The notes: a model not told the origin generated them from the sequence alone. 64,000 nucleotides of DNA from Mitsuaria sp. 7 (GCF_001653795.1 NZ_CP011514.1:5080727-5144726), one strand, 5' to 3'; positions 19,536 to 30,213 are shown, counted from the first letter of the stretch. Program-made: numbers and translations.

Positions 19536-20792
19536 ATGCGTTCCATCGGCTTGTCCACCCTGCTGCTGCTCGGTGGTCTCTGGTCCAGCGTGGCCATCGC
19601 GACATCGCGTCCTCAGCCAACCCAAGCGGCCACCGACACCACCACAAAGCTCCCCCCAAAGAGCGAATGGAGGAAATGGGGCGGAGGTTGGGTGCGGCTC
19701 GAACACGACGATAACCTGAGCTGCCTCAGCCGCAATGCCAGGCACTGCCTCTGGAACAACGATGTGACCGATCCGACCCTCATCCCGGAGCAGGACCTGA
19801 AACCGCTGGTGTGCGGCCAGGCGCATCAAAAGTCCGTGTGGGGTATCAACGGATACAACGACCAGAGGGCCGGCGAGGATAACGGCGACTTCCATTGGTG
19901 CCGCTCCGCCTACGCCACGCTGTTCGTGAAGTGGAAGGACTATTCCGTGGTCGGTGTCGACTATTGGCTGTCCGAAACGCCCGCCGGCGATGCGATGTGC
20001 CATTCGACCAACGGTAAGACTTGCACGCGGGTCGTTCCGGGGGACGCTCCTCCCTCGGACAGCGTCATCGCCCATCCGCTGGTGTGCGGCGCCCATCACC
20101 GTCGCATGTGGGGGACCGATGGGTACAGCGATCCCAATCACTGGTGCGCCACGCCCAAGATCGACGAGGACCTCGGCACGCATGTGGCGACGAGCAACTG
20201 GACGCGGATCGAGGCTGCGGGTTGGGCCGCGGCCATCGAGCCCGCGATGCTCATCCGCGCCAAGGTGCCTGCAACGCAATCGTTGACACTGGGCGCGCAC
20301 GCGCTGCGTAGCCGCTCGGCGGTCGACGGCGGGCCACCGTTTCAGAAGGCGTTTTTCGGCCTTGAGTTCGGCAAACGGCTTCGTTTCCACTTGGACGGCA
20401 AGGACGTGGTGCCGCCGGAAGAGTCCTGGAAGAAGATGGCGGCATCGGGCGATGAAGTCATTTTGGGCATGACCGTGACGCCGGGCGGGAACGCATGCTT
20501 CTTTGGCGCGAAGACCGGCGCGGAACGTGCGGGGCACTTCTTTGCCAAGGCCAATTTCCTCGGCAGCACCCTGAAGATCCTTGACGACGCAAAGCATCCG
20601 CTCAAATTCAAGGCCAGCAGCGCCAACTGGAGGTCGGTCAAGTCGCTGGTCGATTTGCGGATCAACGACGGGGACGCGCTCCCGATCGAGCAGATGCTGA
20701 TGCTGTACGCCCGCCAGGTGCCGGAAGAAGGCGATCCTCCCGGCAAGGAGAAGCGCTGGATCCACTACGCGACCGACTGCGACAAGACGTGA
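19536..20792 (+). CDS. Secreted Cys-rich protein with a duplicated module, unrecognised
   Basis: 418 residues. A signal peptide (LSTLLLLGGLWSSVAIA) is followed by two copies of one module. Copy 1 has LSCLSRNARHC then LVCGQAHQKSVWGINGYND and HWC. Copy 2 has AMCHSTNGKTC then LVCGAHHRRMWGTDGYSD and NHWC. The shared pattern is C-x4-7-C ... HPLVCG-x2-H-x3-WG-x2-GY-x-D ... HWC. The second half (about residues 235-418) has no recognisable motif but keeps paired cysteines (NACFFG, ATDCDK). The protein is probably periplasmic or extracellular and disulphide-bonded. Function unknown. Confidence 0.75.
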   Translation: MRSIGLSTLLLLGGLWSSVAIATSRPQPTQAATDTTTKLPPKSEWRKWGGGWVRLEHDDNLSCLSRNARHCLWNNDVTDPTLIPEQDLKPLVCGQAHQKSVWGINGYNDQRAGEDNGDFHWCRSAYATLFVKWKDYSVVGVDYWLSETPAGDAMCHSTNGKTCTRVVPGDAPPSDSVIAHPLVCGAHHRRMWGTDGYSDPNHWCATPKIDEDLGTHVATSNWTRIEAAGWAAAIEPAMLIRAKVPATQSLTLGAHALRSRSAVDGGPPFQKAFFGLEFGKRLRFHLDGKDVVPPEESWKKMAASGDEVILGMTVTPGGNACFFGAKTGAERAGHFFAKANFLGSTLKILDDAKHPLKFKASSANWRSVKSLVDLRINDGDALPIEQMLMLYARQVPEEGDPPGKEKRWIHYATDCDKT

Positions 20793-20826
20793 CCCTGAAC
20801 GCCGGGCGCAGCGCGTCCGGCAAAAC

Positions 20827-20856
20827 AAAAAGCCGCTGATCACTCAGCGGCTTTTT
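20827..20856. terminator. Bidirectional terminator between convergent genes
   Basis: AAAAAGCCGCTGA-TCAC-TCAGCGGCTTTTT is a perfect 13-bp stem with T runs on both strands. It serves the gene ending at 20792 (+) and the PEP-CTERM gene ending at 20888 (-). Confidence 0.92.
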
Positions 20857-20887
20857 CGTCATGGGGTCCAGGCCCCGATGCGGGCGA

Positions 20888-21562
20888 TCAGCTGCGGCGG
20901 CGGCGCGCGATGAAGCCCAGCGCGCCCAGGCCCGCGAGCATCAGCGCGTAGGTGTGCGGTTCCGGCACGGCCGGTGCGACCGCGGCGTTGACGTTGGAGC
21001 TCAGGAACTCCGCGCGCAGGCCGGTGAAGTTGTAGGTCTGGTCGACCGTGTCGGTGACGACGAACTGCAGCGTGTTCACGCCGGCCAGGAAGCCGCTCGA
21101 GGCCGAGAACGAGGTCCAGTCCGCATAACCGCGCTGGCCGGAGATCGACGAGATCGCCACGCCGTTGAGCAGCAGCACGCCGTTGTTGTCCGCCGCCCAG
21201 TGGCCGCTGAACGAGGCGCTGCTGGCGTCGAAGCCGGTCAGGTCGAAGTTCAGCGTCCAGGTGAACGTCGAATTGCCCGTCGGGCTGTAGTTCGTGTTCT
21301 GGTCGGCACCCGGGATCAGCCACGACGAGGACGACGTGTTGGGCAGCCAGCTCGGGAACGGATCCGCGTTGCCGTTGCTGACGACGCCGAAGCCCGACAG
21401 ACCCGCGGCATTGCCGGTGGCCGTGTACTTGTAGTTGGTGTCGGTGCTGCCGGTCGACTGTCCGGCACCCGTGTTCACCAGGCCCCCGATGGAAGCGGCG
21501 GCGGCCAGGCCGCTGAACAGCGCAGCGGCGGCGGCGATCGAGGTGCGTGCAAACAGCGTCAT
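20888..21562 (-). CDS. PEP-CTERM sorting-domain secreted protein
   Basis: 224 residues. It has an N-terminal signal peptide (TSIAAAAALFSGLAAAAS) and a C-terminal sorting signal VPEPHTYALMLAGLGALGF followed by ARRRRS. This is the PEP-CTERM motif recognised by exosortase in exopolysaccharide-producing bacteria. The body is Ser/Thr/Asn-rich with beta-sandwich character (NSTFTWTLNFDLTGFDASSASFSGHW). The partner exosortase is not in the window. The start at 21562 matches the signal peptide. Several short interleaved palindromes lie 41-95 nt upstream. Confidence 0.9.
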   Translation of the reverse strand: MTLFARTSIAAAAALFSGLAAAASIGGLVNTGAGQSTGSTDTNYKYTATGNAAGLSGFGVVSNGNADPFPSWLPNTSSSSWLIPGADQNTNYSPTGNSTFTWTLNFDLTGFDASSASFSGHWAADNNGVLLLNGVAISSISGQRGYADWTSFSASSGFLAGVNTLQFVVTDTVDQTYNFTGLRAEFLSSNVNAAVAPAVPEPHTYALMLAGLGALGFIARRRRS

Positions 21563-21602
21563 GGTGGATCCCGAGCGGTGGTAGGTCTTGTGGGACCCAT
21601 TG

Positions 21603-21655
21603 TCCCTAAACATAGGGATTCCCAAACACCCGGAACCCCCCGTGGCCACGGGGGG
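21603..21655 (-). promoter_or_regulatory. Cluster of palindromes upstream of the PEP-CTERM gene
   Basis: TCCCTA-AACA-TAGGGA (21603-21618) is overlapped by GGGATTCCC (21615-21623), and a 20-bp perfect palindrome centred on GTGGCCAC lies at 21636-21655. They sit between the sigma factor stop and the PEP-CTERM start. The 20-bp element could also act as a terminator stem for the sigma factor gene, but it lacks a T run. A regulatory role is inferred. Confidence 0.4.
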
Positions 21656-21757
21656 ACACCACAGTCCGAAGGAGGGGTCGGGTGTTGCCTGAACGGTCAT
21701 GTCGCGCCAGAACGGCGCAGGAACGCGCCGGATGGGCGCATAGCGCCCATTTCCAGC

Positions 21758-22736
21758 TCAGGCCGCACCGTCGTCGGGCGCGGGGGACGCAGACGATGGA
21801 AAGGACGGCGGAACGGCGCCGGGCACCTCGAGCGGCTCGATCCTGGGCAGGTGACCGAGCTTGTCGGGATTGCGCTGGACGTAGACCGCGCTGACGCGGC
21901 CCGGTGCCATCGCTGGCCGCAGCGCGACGGTCTGGATCGGCTCGCCGGCCGCGTCGTAGAAGATGCATCCCGGCAGTCCGTTGACGAGCGCGGGGCGGAT
22001 GCGCCAGTCGCGACTGGTCGGCATCTTCACCCAGCCGACGAAGGCGCGCGCCACCGTCATGGCGCCCTCCAGCATCCGAGGCACCGCCGTGACCTTGCCG
22101 CCGCCGTCCGCCAGCAGCACCGCGTCGTCGGTCAGCACCTTGGCCAGGCCGTCGACGTCGAAGGACTGCAGCGCGCCAATGAAGGCCTGGAACAGACGCT
22201 GTCGGTCGTCGTCCTCGACCTCGTGCCGCACGTAATCGGCCTTGACGTGCTGCCGCGCGCGACTCGCGAGCTGGCGGCACGCCGCCGCGCTCCGGTCCAG
22301 CCGGCGCGCGATCTCGTCGAAGTCCAGTTCGAACACCTCGTGCAGCAGGAAGGCGGCGCGCTCCAGCGGAGACAGCCGCTCCAGCGTCAGCATGAACGCC
22401 ACCGACACGTCCTGCGCGAACTCCGCCTGCGCCTCGGGGCTGGGCGACCACTCGGCGGCCTCGTCGACCAGGGGCTCCGGCAACCAGACGCCCACGTACT
22501 GCTCGCGCCGCATCGCCGCCGACTGCAGCCGGTCCAGACAGAGGTTGGTCACCAGCCGCGACAGGAAGGCGCCCTCATGACGCACGGTCGACTCGTCGAC
22601 ATCGGCCCAGCGCAGCCAGCCCTCCTGGACGATGTCCTCGGCCTCGGCGCGCGATCCCAGCATGCGGTAGGCCAGCGCCCGCAGCGAACGCGCGTGATCG
22701 CGCTCGTAGCGCAGCGCGCGCGCGGCGGGCGAGTCC

Positions 22737-22744
<8 letters not shown>
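21758..22744 (-). CDS. ECF41-type RNA polymerase sigma factor with SnoaL-like C-terminal domain
   Basis: 328 residues. Region 2 ([22 protein letters not shown]) and region 4 ([28 protein letters not shown]) form an ECF sigma factor. The linker carries WLPEPL and the C-terminal NTF2/SnoaL-like domain carries DGGGK and NPDKL, the three signatures of ECF41 sigma factors, in which the C-terminal domain tunes activity. The GTG start overlaps the queA stop (GTGA), so translation is coupled to queA. ECF41 genes usually sit beside a carboxymuconolactone decarboxylase, oxidoreductase or epimerase gene; none is seen here. Confidence 0.9.
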
Positions 22745-23792
<1,048 letters not shown>

Positions 23793-23808
23793 GGGAGCGA
23801 TTTTCCCA

Positions 23809-24579
23809 CTACTGCCAGCGCGCCCCCTGCTGCAGCAGCATCGCCAGCCGGCCGCTGCCCTGCAGATCGCCGATGCCGCGGCTGAGCGCGGCGGCGAAGC
23901 GCTCGCCCTCGGGACGGATCTTCGAGAACACCGTGTAGAGCGGGATCTCCGACACCGAGGGCTCCAGCCACACCAGCTTGCCGGCGGCGGCGCGCAGCTG
24001 CGTCTCCAGCAGGTGAGCGCCGACACCCTTGTCGATCAACGCCAGATCGACACGACCGGCCAGCAACTTGCGCAGGTTGGCGAGATCGTCCACGGCGCCC
24101 TCGACCGCCAGATTGGCGGCGTCGAAGCGCGGCGGATTCGCATACCCGTGGACCACGCCGATGCGCAGGTCGCGCAGCGCGGCGAGGTCGTCGACACGGC
24201 GCTTGCGGTCCGCCCGCGCCATGAAGCCGACCTGGTTGAGGATGCCCAAGGGCTGGGGGAAGCGCATCGTGCGCTCGCGCTCCACCGAGCGCCACGCACC
24301 GATGACGCCGTCGTGGTCGCCGCGCTGGAATTCGAGCAGCGCCCGGGCCCAGGGCCGGAAGGTGAGTTCCATCGACCGGCCCGCCTGATGCAGGGCCGCG
24401 CGCGTGATCTCGCAGGCGATGCCGCCGCCGGGCAAGGCGCTGCCGGTGTAGGGCGGGAATTCGGTGGCGACCATCCGCACCGGCGCGTCCGTCGCCTGGG
24501 CCGCACGCGCCGATGGCGCCGGCAACGCCGGCACGGCGGTGGCGGCGAGCCAGAGCAGGCTCTCGCGGCGGGTGGTCAT
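23809..24579 (-). CDS. Periplasmic solute-binding protein (SBP_bac_3 type), orphan
   Basis: 256 residues starting [10 protein letters not shown] with a signal peptide ([17 protein letters not shown]). The mature part has [49 protein letters not shown], and [21 protein letters not shown], typical of family 3 extracellular binding proteins. No transporter partner lies nearby. A similar orphan is at 44016-44825, which shares the [13 protein letters not shown] signature. It precedes queA on the same strand by 17 nt. Confidence 0.75.
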   Translation of the reverse strand: MTTRRESLLWLAATAVPALPAPSARAAQATDAPVRMVATEFPPYTGSALPGGGIACEITRAALHQAGRSMELTFRPWARALLEFQRGDHDGVIGAWRSVERERTMRFPQPLGILNQVGFMARADRKRRVDDLAALRDLRIGVVHGYANPPRFDAANLAVEGAVDDLANLRKLLAGRVDLALIDKGVGAHLLETQLRAAAGKLVWLEPSVSEIPLYTVFSKIRPEGERFAAALSRGIGDLQGSGRLAMLLQQGARWQ

Positions 24580-24743
24580 GAATGGACGGGAAACGATGAG
24601 GTCGATGACGGGGACGCCAGGCTGGCGCGTCCGGGTCAGACTAGCAGCCGCCCGTGGCGGGCGACTCCCCTCGGACCCGGGTGCGGACACCAGAACCACA
24701 CGTCGAACGGGCAATCGGTCACGGCCTCGCCAGAAACGAAAAG

Positions 24744-24773
24744 GCCGGCCCGGGTCGCGAGACCCGGTCCGGC
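24744..24773 (-). terminator. Terminator after the YCF48-repeat lipoprotein gene
   Basis: GCCGG-c-CCGGGTC and GACCCGG-t-CCGGC around a GCGA loop, followed on the minus strand by CCTTTTCGTTT. It lies 20 nt past the stop at 24794. Confidence 0.8.
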
Positions 24774-24793
24774 TCAGGCGCCCGTGGCCTGGC

Positions 24794-27139
24794 TTACTGG
24801 CCGCCGGTTCCGGTGGCCAGCAAGGTGCCGCCGCTACCGATCATCCATCCGGTGCGGGAGTCGGTGAACTGCACCTGCGTCAAGGTCTGCTGCGTCCCCG
24901 AGGTCTGCGGGGTCCAGGTCTTGCCGGCGTCCGCCGTCGCGAGCACCGTGCCGTACTCGCCGACCGCCCAGCCGCGCTGGGGGGTCACGAAACGCACCGC
25001 GTTCAGGCCAGGCAACGCGGGCAGGCCGGCAACGGCCTCCCAGGTCACACCGTCGTCCTTCGAGAACCGCAGCAGGCCGGAGTCGCCGACCGCCCAGAGG
25101 ATGCCCGTGTCGCTGTAGGTCACGGCGCGTGCCGAGTTGCCCGTGCCGAAGAAGCGTCCGGTCCAGGTCTTGCCGCCGTCGGCGGTCGACATCATGCGAC
25201 CGCCCGGTCCGTAGAGCACGCCCTTGGACGCACTGCCGAACTGGAGCCCGCTGTAGTAAGGCGATCCTGGCGAACTCATCGCTGCCTGGGTCGTCCAGGT
25301 CCTGCCACCGTCCGCGGTCGTCATGACCAGCTGCTGCTGGGACATCGTGGTGTCGGTCATCAGCGCGAAGCCGGTGGTCGCGTCGAGGAACTGGTAGGCC
25401 GAGACGCGACGTGTCGGCTGCACCGCGCTCAGCCAGGTCGTGCCGCCGTCATCGGTCAGCAGGAGGATGCCGTCCGATGTCTGCAGCCAGCCCTTCTTGT
25501 CGTCCACGAACTGCAGGCGGTTGGGCAGGTTGTAGTAGTACTGGGGGGCCGCGAGCTTCGGCGCCTTCGTCGACCAGCTCAGACCCCCGTCCGCCGTCGC
25601 CAGGAGATCGCCCAGCGCGTTCACCGCCAGGCCGCGCTTGGCATCGAAGAACCAGGTGCTCGTCAGCGTCTTGCCTTCCCCGTCGGCATCGGGACCGCCG
25701 ATCCGGGTCCAGCTCTGGGCGCCGTCGGTGCTCAGGCCGACCGCACCTGAAGAGCCTCGAGCGACCCAGATCGTCGCGCCCAGGCGTTTCAGCGTATTGC
25801 CGGTGTACATCGGCGGGACCTGCCGCCATGTGGTCCCGGAGTCCGTGCTGATTTCAGTCACCGAGGTCGTGCTCAGGTAGTAGGTGCGCATCCACACGCC
25901 GTTGGCCCGGCTCGGACGCGAGTAGTGGACCGTGTTGGCACCCGCCGGGTTCGGCTGCGCGATCCAGTTGCTGCCGGCGTCCTGGGTGCGGTAGAGCACG
26001 TCGCTGATGACCGCCGAGGCCTCGGTGCCTGAAGTCACGCTCAACGACTGGACGTAACTCCATCCGTTCTGCGGCAGTCCCATTGCCGTGACGGCGTCCC
26101 ATGTCTGTCCGTTGTCCAGGCTGCGCCTGGTCGTGTAGGTCTGGACGTAGTTGCCGGCGACGAAGTTGGACGTCGAGGTGAGCACCATCGCGTTGCGGCC
26201 GGAGAAGTTGAAGCCGATCAGGTTTTCCGGGCGCTGCATCACCACGCTGCTCGTTCGCCCCTGGTCCACGGACCTGCGCACCCCGTCGTAGGAGGCTTCC
26301 CACAGCACGCCTTCGGCGCCGAGCATGGGCTCGTTCTGAAGCGTGGTGCCCTCGATCCAGTTGACGCCGCCGTCGACGGTCATCTTCGTCCCACCGTAAT
26401 AGCTGCTGATCAGGATCGTGCTGGCGCCGTCGGTCTGGATCGAGAGGCTGCTCAGTTGGGACGGCGTCGGCTGCAGTGCCCAGGTCTTGCCGCCGTCGGT
26501 CGTGCGGAGCACAGCCCCGTACTCGCCCACAGCCCGGCCGTTGTTGGCGTCGACGAAGGCCACCCCCGTCAAGGTCGTCTTGACGCCGCTGGTCTGGTTG
26601 ACCCAGCTCTTGCCGCCGTCCGTGGTGTGCTGGATGGTGCCCTGCTCACCCACGGACCAGCCATTGTTCGCATCCACGAAGGCGTGGTCGTACTGGTAGG
26701 TGCCCACGGGACGCGGTGCCTGCCAGCACCAGCCACTGCTGTCCGCGCCGGAGCAGCTCAGGCCCTGGACGTGGGTGCGGTTGTTGACCGCAGCGCTGAA
26801 CTTCACTTCCTTGGACGCGCCGGCCGCATTGGTCACCTTCAGCGTGACCGCGTACTCGCCGGCCTTGGCGTAGTCATGCCTGGGCGCCGCCTCGCTGCTG
26901 CTCGTCCCGTCGCCGAAGCTCCAGGCGAAGGTCAGGCCGGTGGCGGACGCGAGGTTGGTGCTGAAGGCAACCCCCGTCCCGAGTTCGTTCGAGACGGGAG
27001 CCACGACGGCCAGTGTGTCCGGAATGGCCGCCCCCTGCACAGGAGACGGCGTGGAATCACCGCCGCCACCGCCGCACGCGCTCAGCAGCGCAGCACTGAT
27101 CAGCACGCCGGCCCAGCCGGCGCGCGCACGTTCTTTCAT
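24794..27139 (-). CDS. Lipoprotein with PKD-like domain and about 13 YCF48/BNR-type repeats
   Basis: 781 residues. The lipobox LLSAC puts the lipidated Cys at residue 22, followed by a Gly/Ser linker. Residues about 45-125 resemble a PKD/immunoglobulin-like domain (LTFAWSFGDGTSSSE, GEYAVTLKVTN). The rest consists of repeats of about 45 residues ending in T-x-DGGK-x-W: for example TTDGGKSW, TTDGGKTW, TVDGGVNW, TQDAGSNW, STDSGTTW, TADGGLSW, TDDGGTTW, TADGGRTW, SKDDGVTW. These match the beta-propeller blades of YCF48/photosystem II assembly-like and BNR proteins, enough for one or two propellers. The protein is probably displayed at the cell envelope; ligand unknown. Confidence 0.88.
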   Translation of the reverse strand: MKERARAGWAGVLISAALLSACGGGGGDSTPSPVQGAAIPDTLAVVAPVSNELGTGVAFSTNLASATGLTFAWSFGDGTSSSEAAPRHDYAKAGEYAVTLKVTNAAGASKEVKFSAAVNNRTHVQGLSCSGADSSGWCWQAPRPVGTYQYDHAFVDANNGWSVGEQGTIQHTTDGGKSWVNQTSGVKTTLTGVAFVDANNGRAVGEYGAVLRTTDGGKTWALQPTPSQLSSLSIQTDGASTILISSYYGGTKMTVDGGVNWIEGTTLQNEPMLGAEGVLWEASYDGVRRSVDQGRTSSVVMQRPENLIGFNFSGRNAMVLTSTSNFVAGNYVQTYTTRRSLDNGQTWDAVTAMGLPQNGWSYVQSLSVTSGTEASAVISDVLYRTQDAGSNWIAQPNPAGANTVHYSRPSRANGVWMRTYYLSTTSVTEISTDSGTTWRQVPPMYTGNTLKRLGATIWVARGSSGAVGLSTDGAQSWTRIGGPDADGEGKTLTSTWFFDAKRGLAVNALGDLLATADGGLSWSTKAPKLAAPQYYYNLPNRLQFVDDKKGWLQTSDGILLLTDDGGTTWLSAVQPTRRVSAYQFLDATTGFALMTDTTMSQQQLVMTTADGGRTWTTQAAMSSPGSPYYSGLQFGSASKGVLYGPGGRMMSTADGGKTWTGRFFGTGNSARAVTYSDTGILWAVGDSGLLRFSKDDGVTWEAVAGLPALPGLNAVRFVTPQRGWAVGEYGTVLATADAGKTWTPQTSGTQQTLTQVQFTDSRTGWMIGSGGTLLATGTGGQ

Positions 27140-27271
27140 GCTCAAGGGATCCTCCCGATGTTTCAATTTGTTTGCTTTTTGGCCGGCGCGATTCTGCATC
27201 AGCTTCACGCCATCTGAACGCCCGGCGCTCTCGCCCGGATGGGGGATCGCCCGAGGCAGAATCCTGCCCAT

Positions 27272-29428
27272 ATGTCCGAGGCCAGCACCGCTCCATCGTC
27301 GCCACCGCCGCCCGCGAAACCGGGTCGTGCGGGAGCGGGCGCGGAGGCCGCGCCGCCCCGGTCCGCGCCGCAGAAGGCGATGGAGAAGATGGGCCTGACG
27401 CGCGACATCGACCTCGCGCTGCACCTGCCGCTGCGTTACGAGGACGAGACCACGCTGACGCCGCTGGACCGCGCGCGTGATGGCGACACCCTCCAGTGCG
27501 AGGGCGAGGTCATCGAGAGCCGCATCGAGATCCGCGGCCGCCGGCAGCTGCTGGTCAAGCTGCGCGACGACGACGGCGCGCTGCTGACCTTGCGCTTCCT
27601 CCACTTCTATCCCGCGCATCAGAAGACCATGGCGGTCGGCACCCGCGTGCGCGTGCGCGGCGAGATCCGCGTGGGCTTCTTCGGCCGCGAGATGGTCCAT
27701 CCCAACTTCCGCAAGGTCGACGCGGACACGCCGCTGTCGACCTCGCTGACGCCGGTCTATCCGACCAGCGCCCAGCTGCCGCAGGCCTACCTGCGCAAGG
27801 CCGTCGCGTCCGCGCTGCGCAGAGCGCCGCTGGACGAGGTGCTCCCGCTGGCGCTCGTGCCCAAGGGGCTGCCCGCGCTGCGCGATGCGCTGAACTTCCT
27901 GCACCACCCGCCGCCGTCGGCCGGCCTGTCCACGCTGGAGGACCACACCCATCCCGCGTGGCAGCGGCTCAAGTTCGAGGAGCTGCTCGCGCAGCAGCTC
28001 AGCCAGCAGCGCGCGCAGCGCGAACGCGCCCATCTGCGCGCGCCGCCGCTGCGGGGCGCGCCCGGCGGCCTGCATGAACGGCTGCTCGCCGCCCTGCCCT
28101 TCGCGCTGACGGGCGCGCAGCACCGCGTCGCCGAAGAAATCGCCGCCGACCTCGCCCGGCCACAGCCGATGCACCGGCTGCTGCAGGGCGACGTCGGTTC
28201 GGGCAAGACCGTGGTGGCCGCGCTCGCGGCCGCCGTGGCGATCGACGCCGGCTGGCAATGCGCCCTGATGGCGCCCACCGAGATCCTGGCCGAGCAGCAC
28301 TTCCGCAAGCTCATCGGCTGGCTGGAGCCGCTGGGCATCCGCGTGGCGTGGATCACCGGCAGCATCAAGGGCAAGGCGCGGCAGAAGATGCTGGACGCGG
28401 CCGCCTCGGGCGAGGCCACGCTGATCGTCGGCACGCATGCGGTGATCGAGGACAAGGTGCGCTTCCGGCGCCTGGGGCTGGCGATCATCGACGAGCAGCA
28501 CCGCTTCGGCGTCGCGCAGCGGCTGGCGTTGCGCAAGAAGCTCGCGGACGAGGCGGCCGGCGCCGTCGATGCCGTCCACGCCGGCTCGCCGGGTTCAGGC
28601 CCGCTCGAGCCGCACCTGCTGATGATGAGCGCCACGCCCATCCCGCGCACGCTGGCGATGACCTACTTCGCCGACCTGGACGTGTCCACGATCGACGAAC
28701 TGCCGCCGGGCCGCAGCCCCATCGTCACGCGCGTCTTCGCGGACGGCAGACGCGACGACGTCATCGAGAAGATCACCGCCGCCGTCGAGGACGGGCGGCA
28801 GGTCTACTGGGTCTGTCCGCTGATCGAGGAGTCGGAAGCCCTCGATCTCAAGAACGCCACGGAGACGCACGCCGAGCTCGGCGCCGCGCTGCCGGGAAAG
28901 ATGGTGGGACTGCTGCACGGCCGCATGCCGCCCGCGGAGAAGGCGGCGGTGATGTCGCTGTTCAGCGGCGGGCAGATGCACATCCTCGTCGCGACGACCG
29001 TCATCGAGGTCGGCGTCGACGTGCCCAACGCCAGCGTGATGGTCATCGAGCATGCGGAGCGCTTCGGCCTGTCGCAGCTGCACCAGCTGCGCGGTCGCGT
29101 GGGACGGGGATCGGTCGCCAGCGTGTGCGTGCTGATCTACACCGGCCCGCTCTCGGACACCGGCAAGGCGCGCCTGCGCGCGATGGCCGAGACCACGGAC
29201 GGCTTCGAGATCGCGCGACGCGACCTCGACATCCGCGGGCCGGGGGAATTCATGGGCGCGCGCCAGAGCGGCGCGCAGCTGCTGCGCTTCGCCGATCTGC
29301 AGGAAGACGCGCCGCTGCTGAGCGCGGCGCGGGCGCTGGCGCCCCGGCTGCTCGACGAGCAGCCGCGCGCGGCGCGGCTGCAGGTGGAGCGGTGGCTCGG
29401 TCACAAGACCGAGTACCTCAAGGCCTGA
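27272..29428 (+). CDS. recG: ATP-dependent DNA helicase RecG
   Basis: 718 residues. RecG rewinds and reverses stalled replication forks. The N-terminal wedge/OB part (GEVIESRIEIRGRRQLLVKL, GFFGREMVHPNF) is followed by helicase motifs I (LLQGDVGSGKT), Ia (MAPTEILAEQH), II (DEQH), III (MSATPIPRT), V (IEVGVDVPNA) and VI (QLRGRVGRG), then a C-terminal domain. An about 16-residue insertion (EAAGAVDAVHAGSPGSGP) lies between motifs II and III. The start at 27272 is chosen as the first ATG after the divergent lipoprotein; the ribosome binding site is weak. Confidence 0.95.
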   Translation: MSEASTAPSSPPPPAKPGRAGAGAEAAPPRSAPQKAMEKMGLTRDIDLALHLPLRYEDETTLTPLDRARDGDTLQCEGEVIESRIEIRGRRQLLVKLRDDDGALLTLRFLHFYPAHQKTMAVGTRVRVRGEIRVGFFGREMVHPNFRKVDADTPLSTSLTPVYPTSAQLPQAYLRKAVASALRRAPLDEVLPLALVPKGLPALRDALNFLHHPPPSAGLSTLEDHTHPAWQRLKFEELLAQQLSQQRAQRERAHLRAPPLRGAPGGLHERLLAALPFALTGAQHRVAEEIAADLARPQPMHRLLQGDVGSGKTVVAALAAAVAIDAGWQCALMAPTEILAEQHFRKLIGWLEPLGIRVAWITGSIKGKARQKMLDAAASGEATLIVGTHAVIEDKVRFRRLGLAIIDEQHRFGVAQRLALRKKLADEAAGAVDAVHAGSPGSGPLEPHLLMMSATPIPRTLAMTYFADLDVSTIDELPPGRSPIVTRVFADGRRDDVIEKITAAVEDGRQVYWVCPLIEESEALDLKNATETHAELGAALPGKMVGLLHGRMPPAEKAAVMSLFSGGQMHILVATTVIEVGVDVPNASVMVIEHAERFGLSQLHQLRGRVGRGSVASVCVLIYTGPLSDTGKARLRAMAETTDGFEIARRDLDIRGPGEFMGARQSGAQLLRFADLQEDAPLLSAARALAPRLLDEQPRAARLQVERWLGHKTEYLKA

Positions 29429-29431
29429 CCC

Positions 29432-29457
29432 TTCCGGCCCGATCACTCATGCCGGAA
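29432..29457. terminator. Possible hairpin between recG and the convergent cyclophilin gene
   Basis: TTCCGGC and GCCGGAA are separated by 12 nt, 4 nt after the recG stop. There is no long T run on either strand, so it is a weak candidate. Confidence 0.35.
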
Positions 29458-29484
29458 GCACGCCGGCGGCAGCACGCCAGTGGA

Positions 29485-30213
29485 TCAACGCAGGCGGATC
29501 GCCCAGTACAGCAGGACTTCGGTCGCCGTGACTTCGGCACCGTTGTAGAGCTGCGGCTCGGCGTTGATCTTGTCGACCGTGGCCTGGCCCGAGATCACGC
29601 GGCCGAAGGCGGCGTAGCCCGGGTTCGGCGCGGTGGTCGAGGCGCTGTAGTCCAGCACCTTGCTGTTGTCGACGGAATTGAAGAAGAACTGGCTGGTCGC
29701 GGAGTCCACCGGCGAGTTCAGGCGCGCCATCGCGATCGTGTACTTCACGTTGGAGATGCCGACGTTGCTCTCCAGCTTGATCGTGCCGCCCAGATCGGTC
29801 TTCTTGTCGACGTAGCCGGTGATCTGGCTGCCGCCCTGCGCGACGAAGTCGGGCACCACGCGGTGGAAGATCGTGTTGTCGTAGAACTTCGCGTCGACGT
29901 ACTTCAGGAAGTTGGCGACCGTGATCGGCGCGCGGGCGTCGAGCTCGACCACCATCTCGCCGTCGCTGGTCAGCATGCACACGACGTTCGCCGCCGTGCT
30001 CGCGTTGGCCGCGGCGACACCGGCGGTGCTGCACGTGGTGGTGGGCGCCACCGTCACCGGGTTCGGCTTGGGCCGCTGGACCGGGGTGCCGTTGTCGTTG
30101 TTGCTGCCGCCGCCGCCGCAGGCGGCCAGCAGCAACGCGCCGCCCAGCGCCGCGGACAAGGCCAGCAGACGGGGCTTGGAGGACATCGGGGAAGTGATGG
30201 AAATCGGCTTCAT
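29485..30213 (-). CDS. Cyclophilin-type peptidyl-prolyl isomerase, lipoprotein
   Basis: 242 residues. A signal with lipobox LLAAC (Cys 32 from the start at 30213) and a GGGGSNNDN linker is followed by a cyclophilin domain: ITVANFLKYVDAKFYDNTIFHRVVPDFVAQGG, then ATSQFFFNS and YAAFGRVISGQATVDKI. It would act on prolyl bonds in the envelope. The active-site FHR arginine and the QFF segment are kept. A second ATG at 30186 is possible; neither has a strong ribosome binding site. Confidence 0.88.
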   Translation of the reverse strand: MKPISITSPMSSKPRLLALSAALGGALLLAACGGGGSNNDNGTPVQRPKPNPVTVAPTTTCSTAGVAAANASTAANVVCMLTSDGEMVVELDARAPITVANFLKYVDAKFYDNTIFHRVVPDFVAQGGSQITGYVDKKTDLGGTIKLESNVGISNVKYTIAMARLNSPVDSATSQFFFNSVDNSKVLDYSASTTAPNPGYAAFGRVISGQATVDKINAEPQLYNGAEVTATEVLLYWAIRLR

